NCBI GenBank assembly: GCA_910579205.1
Contig: CAJTTD010000001.1
Location: 186,001-250,000, forward strand
From: an uncultured Christensenella sp.
Lineage (GTDB): Bacteria > Bacillota > Clostridia > Christensenellales > Pumilibacteraceae
DNA: 64,000 bases
Direction of reading: 5' to 3'
Every line of letters begins with the position of its first letter. The first letter of the stretch is position 1. This document shows positions 59,836-64,000 of this stretch, piece after piece. Made by a program: the position numbers and the translations under genes. Below the pieces are notes generated by a model that was not told the DNA's origin, ran no database searches, and saw only the letters and a program-made list of their open reading frames with translations.

Positions 59836-60669
59836 ATGAAGATCAAATCGAAACTGCCTTGTCGAATGACAAACGGAAAAACGCCGCGTCAAGCATATCT
59901 CGCCAAGCGCCGCAACGACAAGATTTTGGTGCTGACATTGCAAATAGGCATACTTGCGGCGTTTATAGGACTTTGGGAGCTTGCCGCAACGCTCGGCTGG
60001 ATAGACTCGTTTATAATGTCTTGTCCGTCGCGCATAGTCAAAACTTTGTCGAGTTTTGCCGCAGCCGAAATATTCAAGCACATAGGTTACACCCTTCTCG
60101 AGTGCGTTATAGGCTTTATCATAGCGAGCGGGCTGGGCACGCTTATAGCTGTGCTGCTGTGGCGGTTTACCAAGCTCAGACGCGTGAGCGAGCCGTATAT
60201 AATCGTGCTTAATGCTCTGCCCAAAATAGCGCTCGGTCCGATAATAATAATATGGGTGGGCGCGGGCATGCAAGCGATAACCGTGATGACCGTTCTTATA
60301 TGCATAATCGTTACGATAATAAGCGTGCTCAATGCATTTATGACGGTCGATCCCGGCAAGATACTTTTGCTGCGTTCCATGGGCGCTACCAAGCTGCAGA
60401 TCTTGACTAAACTGATACTGCCCGCAAACATCCCCGCCCTTGTCAACATGCTAAAAATAAACGTCGGGCTTGCTTGGGTAGGCACTATCATGGGCGAATA
60501 CCTCGTATCCACCGCAGGGCTCGGATACCTTATCATCTACGGTAGCCAAGTATTCAAAATGGATCTCGTAATGTCGAGCACCGTCATTCTGTGTATACTC
60601 GCCGCCGCCATGTATCTCGCCGTCGCAGGCGTAGAAAAACTTACCAAAAAGCGGTATATGACAGATTGA
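59836..60669 (+). CDS. ABC transporter permease, SsuC/TauC type
   Basis: A 277-residue permease with five or six membrane helices and the EAA-like coupling loop (RSMGATKLQILTKLILPANIP) that contacts the ATPase. It resembles SsuC/TauC/ThiX permeases. A strong AAAGGAGGT ribosome site precedes ATG 59836. The gap of 118 bases after the small gene shows no terminator or promoter. A good terminator follows the gene. Confidence 0.92.
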   Translation: MKIKSKLPCRMTNGKTPRQAYLAKRRNDKILVLTLQIGILAAFIGLWELAATLGWIDSFIMSCPSRIVKTLSSFAAAEIFKHIGYTLLECVIGFIIASGLGTLIAVLLWRFTKLRRVSEPYIIVLNALPKIALGPIIIIWVGAGMQAITVMTVLICIIVTIISVLNAFMTVDPGKILLLRSMGATKLQILTKLILPANIPALVNMLKINVGLAWVGTIMGEYLVSTAGLGYLIIYGSQVFKMDLVMSSTVILCILAAAMYLAVAGVEKLTKKRYMTD

Positions 60670-60690
60670 ACCGCGATCGAATAAATATTC

Positions 60691-60724
60691 AAAGCGCCGC
60701 CAACCGTAAGGTCGACGGCGCTTT
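60691..60724 (+). terminator. Intrinsic terminator of the ABC uptake operon
   Basis: AAAGCGCCG / CGGCGCTTT stem, 22 bases past the permease stop; T-run is short (TTTACTTAT). Confidence 0.8.
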
Positions 60725-60828
60725 ACTTATTAATTAAAAGCTAATAGCCGACAGAGGTACAATCAAAGCCAATATGCTTATACCGTCATACATTGCTACG
60801 TGTAAAACAAATCTCTTTGTTATATGAT

Positions 60829-61493
60829 CTACCGTTGATTTTTGCAATCCCAAACAACAGGACAGTTAGAACTATTCCAACCACTCGCCCAACCACTCGG
60901 CTTGCTTGCCGCCTCACTGTATATCGTCAAGCTACTGCAACTATAGAATGCGCTATTTCCGATACTCGTTACACTGAGGGTATAATTATGCTCGTTAAAC
61001 TGCCGCAATCGAAGAATGCACCATCTCCGATACTTGTTAATGGTTTATCATTATATGTTTTGGGTATCAGTATTTCCGTTGCGGTTGCGCTGCCTATACC
61101 GGATACAGAATATCCTACTACTATTCCGCCTTGTGTTTGTTCAATATATGATAACCCTTGTGTAACAGGCGCGTTCTGAGAATAGTCGCCGCACACACTG
61201 CAAATATAGTCGTTTAAATTATGCTCGCCCGACGCAGTTCCTACCTTGACGCGCGTATCCGTTTGAGTACATCCGTCGTACATGCAATGCGCCGTTTCCG
61301 TGCTGTCTTTAACGTATGTTGCGTCGTTATTGTAAACGTAATTCTCATAAACATGCGTATGGTTGCCGAAATCATTAGGCTGTCCGGGGTATTTATTATC
61401 GCCGTCCGTATCTGTTCCGCATGCACAAAGTCCCATAGCGCCGACAAACGCCGCTATAACGACAATTATTACTTTACACGATATGCGTTTCAA
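60829..61493 (-). pseudogene. Frameshifted LRR (BspA-type) lipoprotein
   Basis: The frame opens at TTG 61493 (GGCGG site) with a lipoprotein signal (GAMGLCACGTDTDG), two Cys-rich motifs (DYICSVCGDYS) and an LRR start (LTSIGDGAFFDCGSLTSIIIPSV), then stops at 60969. In the next frame, immediately after, the family's C-terminal cap continues as VTSIGNSAFYSCSSLTIY and ends at a stop at 60829 with WNSSNCPVVWDCKNQR. Inserting one base at about 60973 restores a continuous repeat. This is a single-base deletion in the gene or an assembly error. Confidence 0.75.
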
Positions 61494-61513
61494 ATATCCG
61501 CCTACTTATATGA

Positions 61514-61636
61514 TTTCAATCGTATTATATAAGCCAGTGGCTACTCGGAAAGAAAAAGCCGGGTTACGAAAGCATCATGATGATCTATGAAAAATTCGGG
61601 GTTACGCCCAACGCTCTGTTCGGCATATCCGACTAA
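61514..61636 (+). pseudogene. Remnant of an XRE-family regulator (C-terminal third of HTH domain)
   Basis: An in-frame fragment without start codon and with an upstream stop codes for YYISQWLLGKKKPGYESIM, then MIYEKFGVTPNALFGISD and a stop at 61636. This matches the second half of the XRE/Cro HTH domain (recognition helix, NGKRKP turn, FGV-x-LLG end). The 5' part of the gene is missing. It abuts the broken LRR gene and slightly overlaps the stop of the YkvI-like gene. Confidence 0.65.
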
Positions 61637-62688
61637 GCATTCTTAGCTTTGAAAATTTTCGATTTCAGTCGCTTTCCTTTGATCTTAACTTTGCGTTTGA
61701 CTCTCGTGCGTATCAAGTACCAACAATTACACGCGAGATACAGCAGTCCTATAATGCCTATTATGGGATACAGTTTGCCGACGACATTGGAAAATCCGAA
61801 CAAACCGACAGCCATACCGCCTATCAAAACTATACCCGCCGCGATAAGCTTGTATTTTATAAAACCGCTCAGATAATCATATACCGATTTAAATGCGGAC
61901 AGCATTGTCGTGAAGATAGACGCGGCGATAACGGGCAAAGCGATAAAGTACATTGCCTTGCCGCTTTTGAGCGCGATTAGCAATATCGGCATGTCTGCGT
62001 ACGCCGCGGCACACGACTGCAACGCGCCCATTATGAACATCAATAGCGCCGTGATCACCGCCGCCGCAACAGACGACGCCAATATTATCTCGCGCGGCGA
62101 CAGCTTATTGACGGTTGTAAGCACGCTACCGCCGAGTATCATATTCATGGATACGTACAATATAACGGAATACGGTTTTATGGGCGCGCTTTGCGCGGAA
62201 AACGGGAACTCTATCGCCATTACGGTGCAAACCAATAAAAATATTATCATTATCGGCACAAGCACCGCATTAGCTTTTATAACGCCGTTTATGCCCTTGA
62301 TCGCGACAAGAGCGCAGATAACGCCGAGCACTATCGACGCGAGCGGTCTGATATCTATAAACTCGGCAGCCAAGCTGTCCGTTCCCGCAAGCATTGCGCC
62401 CAATACCGTCATGGAATTGAACAGCATGAAAACATCGGCGACTGGACGCACTTTGCCAAAGACCGCACCGTTCACCTCGCCTATATCCGATTTTTGAGCG
62501 CGGCGTCCCACAAACAGAAACAGCACCGAACAGCCGAACACCAAAACGCCGGCGATTGCGGCAATAAACATATTGGGCGTAGCCCCGAAAAAAGATACTA
62601 CTTCCTTACCGGACGCAAAGCCCGCGCCTATCATAGTGCCTATGATAAGCATGGAAACTGACATAGAACGCAAAAACGATTTAAACAT
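61633..62688 (-). CDS. YkvI-like membrane transporter (APC superfamily)
   Basis: A 351-residue integral membrane protein with ten or so helices and the family's N-terminal MLIIGTMIGAGFASGKEVVSFF, plus MNMILGGSVLTTVNKLSPRE in the middle. YkvI-type proteins are related to amino-acid transporters; the substrate is not known. The C-terminus is basic (KVKIKGKRLKSKIFKAK). It stands alone between the XRE remnant and the next small membrane protein gene. Confidence 0.85.
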   Translation of the reverse strand: MFKSFLRSMSVSMLIIGTMIGAGFASGKEVVSFFGATPNMFIAAIAGVLVFGCSVLFLFVGRRAQKSDIGEVNGAVFGKVRPVADVFMLFNSMTVLGAMLAGTDSLAAEFIDIRPLASIVLGVICALVAIKGINGVIKANAVLVPIMIIFLLVCTVMAIEFPFSAQSAPIKPYSVILYVSMNMILGGSVLTTVNKLSPREIILASSVAAAVITALLMFIMGALQSCAAAYADMPILLIALKSGKAMYFIALPVIAASIFTTMLSAFKSVYDYLSGFIKYKLIAAGIVLIGGMAVGLFGFSNVVGKLYPIIGIIGLLYLACNCWYLIRTRVKRKVKIKGKRLKSKIFKAKNA

Positions 62689-62821
62689 GTTTCATTATAT
62701 GCGCATGTCCGTTCTTTTATAAGACTTAAAGCCGCAGAGGTAAATAAACGCTATATGATATCGGCACAGACGACTATGACGGTGTTTGCGCACTCTTAAA
62801 ATGCAAGAAAATTATCGCTTG

Positions 62822-63463
62822 CTATTTATGTTTATGCTTTTTCTTTTTCTTATTGGCGGTCTTGGCGGCGGGCGCTTCGCTCTCCGCTTTTATCTGCCGT
62901 TCGGCAAGCTCTTTGTCTATTTCTTCCGTCAAGCTTTGCGGCGCATAGCGTTTCATAGCCTCGAGCATCACGTTGCTTGTTGTTTTTAACACGTACTCGA
63001 TTATCGCCGTAGGAACAACATCAAACAAGCGACACAGACGCTTGAATGTCAAAGAAACAATTATGCCTTCTTCGTCGCCATCGTGCGAACTGTCGTCAAA
63101 CAGTCTTATGTATGCTGCCTTGTCGTCTTTTCTTCCGATAGAAAACGGTTCGATACAGAGCTTTTCGCTCGATATCTCCATTGCGGTAAAAAACTTACTG
63201 TATTTTATGCCGTTTTTGGAAAACACCGCTCTGCACAACCGCCCGCGGTATATTTTATAAATGAACATGGCGACAAAATACAGTGCGGACGCGGACACTA
63301 TAGCCAATACCGTCCAAGCCATCCAACCGCTGTCGCTCAAAAAACATGCGACCAACGTCAGAGCCGCAACTTGCACCGTAATTATGACGATCATCGACGC
63401 CCAATCGCGCGGAGTATTTAAAACCGATTTTTTGTCGCTTTTCTTCACTTTTGCCCCGATCAT
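62822..63463 (-). CDS. Two-helix membrane protein with Lys-rich tail
   Basis: A 213-residue protein with two membrane helices at about 22-72 (SMIVIITVQVAALTLVACFL and TVLAIVSASALYFVAMFIY), a cytoplasmic domain and a basic end (KTANKKKKKHKHK). No family is recognised. ATG 63463 overlaps the stop of the HD gene (ATGA), so it is co-translated with it. A longer frame to 63559 would lie inside the HD gene and is rejected. Confidence 0.75.
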   Translation of the reverse strand: MIGAKVKKSDKKSVLNTPRDWASMIVIITVQVAALTLVACFLSDSGWMAWTVLAIVSASALYFVAMFIYKIYRGRLCRAVFSKNGIKYSKFFTAMEISSEKLCIEPFSIGRKDDKAAYIRLFDDSSHDGDEEGIIVSLTFKRLCRLFDVVPTAIIEYVLKTTSNVMLEAMKRYAPQSLTEEIDKELAERQIKAESEAPAAKTANKKKKKHKHK

Positions 63464-64000
63464 TCTTCCGATACTTCGGTCTCGCCCGCTTTGGGATGAA
63501 CGTTGGGAGACGGTTTGCGACGGTTTATTACATTGCCGTTTATAACGAGCTCGAACCAATATCCCAAATAAGCCGCCGCCTTTTCCGACAGCACCATGCG
63601 CGAGAGATATATCTGCAAATACTCCATAGTCGCCGATGTTTCGTCCATTTGTATTACAAGGCGTATCGTCTTTTTGTTTTGATCTATTGCGAGATAATTC
63701 TTTTTTATAGCGAGGTTTACTCTGTCGTGTATATCCTTTCTGTCTGCCGTTTCACGGCGAACGCGCGATCTGTGCGCGTCCGATTTATCCGCAAGAATGA
63801 GCGCTGCGGCTATCTCGTTGACGGGCGTTCCCGTTTCTTCCTCGTGATTGCCTATAGCGCCTATTATTTTTGCAGCCTCGCCCGCCGCCATGCCCATGCG
63901 TATCAAGATATCGTATGCAAGTACAGACCCCGTCAAACCGTGATGTTTTCTGTTGATGGCGTTTCCTATGTCGTGTATCCAACCCGCTATCGCGCCGAGT
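63460..64000 (-). CDS. HD-domain phosphohydrolase (partial, start beyond the window)
   Basis: The C-terminal 179 residues of an HD-domain protein. It shows WIHDIGNAINRKHHGLTG (metal-binding His-Asp pair and following His), IGAIGNHEEETGTPVNE and AALILADKSDAHRSRVR, which form the metal-binding site of the family. The activity may be nucleotide hydrolysis, but the substrate is unknown. The N-terminus is beyond position 64000. The stop overlaps the next gene as ATGA. Confidence 0.8.
   Translation of the reverse strand, partial: LGAIAGWIHDIGNAINRKHHGLTGSVLAYDILIRMGMAAGEAAKIIGAIGNHEEETGTPVNEIAAALILADKSDAHRSRVRRETADRKDIHDRVNLAIKKNYLAIDQNKKTIRLVIQMDETSATMEYLQIYLSRMVLSEKAAAYLGYWFELVINGNVINRRKPSPNVHPKAGETEVSEE

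Overview
The window reads as a chromosome segment of a low-to-mid GC Firmicute, most likely a gut member of class Clostridia. The evidence is consistent with a spore-former: YqfC/YqfD and a CotF-like protein, a Firmicutes-type L27 with a cleavable N-terminus next to its protease Prp, CdaA and a PgpH-like phosphodiesterase for cyclic di-AMP, and sigma-A promoters and AGGAGG-type ribosome sites throughout. No rRNA, tRNA, CRISPR array, prophage or insertion sequence was recognised. Most genes lie on the minus strand in short, tightly overlapping operons (ATGA, TAATG, TTGA junctions), and TTG/GTG starts are frequent. Finer placement is a guess.

Left part (1-24.9 kb), mostly housekeeping: partial ppdK; the conserved block nfeD-yqfC-yqfD-phoH-pgpH-ybeY/era-yqzL-recO (Bacillus order, but with ybeY fused to era and without floA, dgkA and cdd); rplU-prp-rpmA; an aspartokinase; cdaA followed by a 47-residue stump of CdaR and a DUF1015 gene; holA; a degenerate M28-peptidase-like lipoprotein; the DUF421/DUF4363 pair; uvrB-uvrA.

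Accessory islet (25.0-29.1 kb): a three-gene operon encoding an SPFH/zinc-ribbon protein, a small coiled-coil protein and an 812-residue zinc-ribbon/TPR/TIR/coiled-coil/membrane protein. It is preceded by a strong promoter, a 77-nt near-perfect hairpin RNA and an intrinsic terminator. This is the best candidate in the window for an undescribed system, plausibly a membrane-associated TIR immune module under transcription attenuation.

Middle (29.1-37.7 kb): dinB, a PfkB kinase, a possible SecB-like protein, a MazEF-like toxin-antitoxin pair, nnr-acpS-P1 peptidase, recX, two small CotF-type genes and a phosphoribosyltransferase.

Right part (37.7-64 kb): a 3079-residue membrane-anchored surface protein ending in six InlB-type repeats, an orphan CIRCE-like element, a MarR-type regulator, cysE-cysS, an over-long MsmK/UgpC-type ATPase with three tandem regulatory domains, bioY, DUF4364, valS, an NMT1-type ABC uptake operon with an unexplained small protein, a frameshifted leucine-rich-repeat lipoprotein beside the remnant of an XRE regulator, a YkvI-like transporter and a partial HD phosphohydrolase. 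All assignments come from reading the sequence and its translations; no database search was possible.
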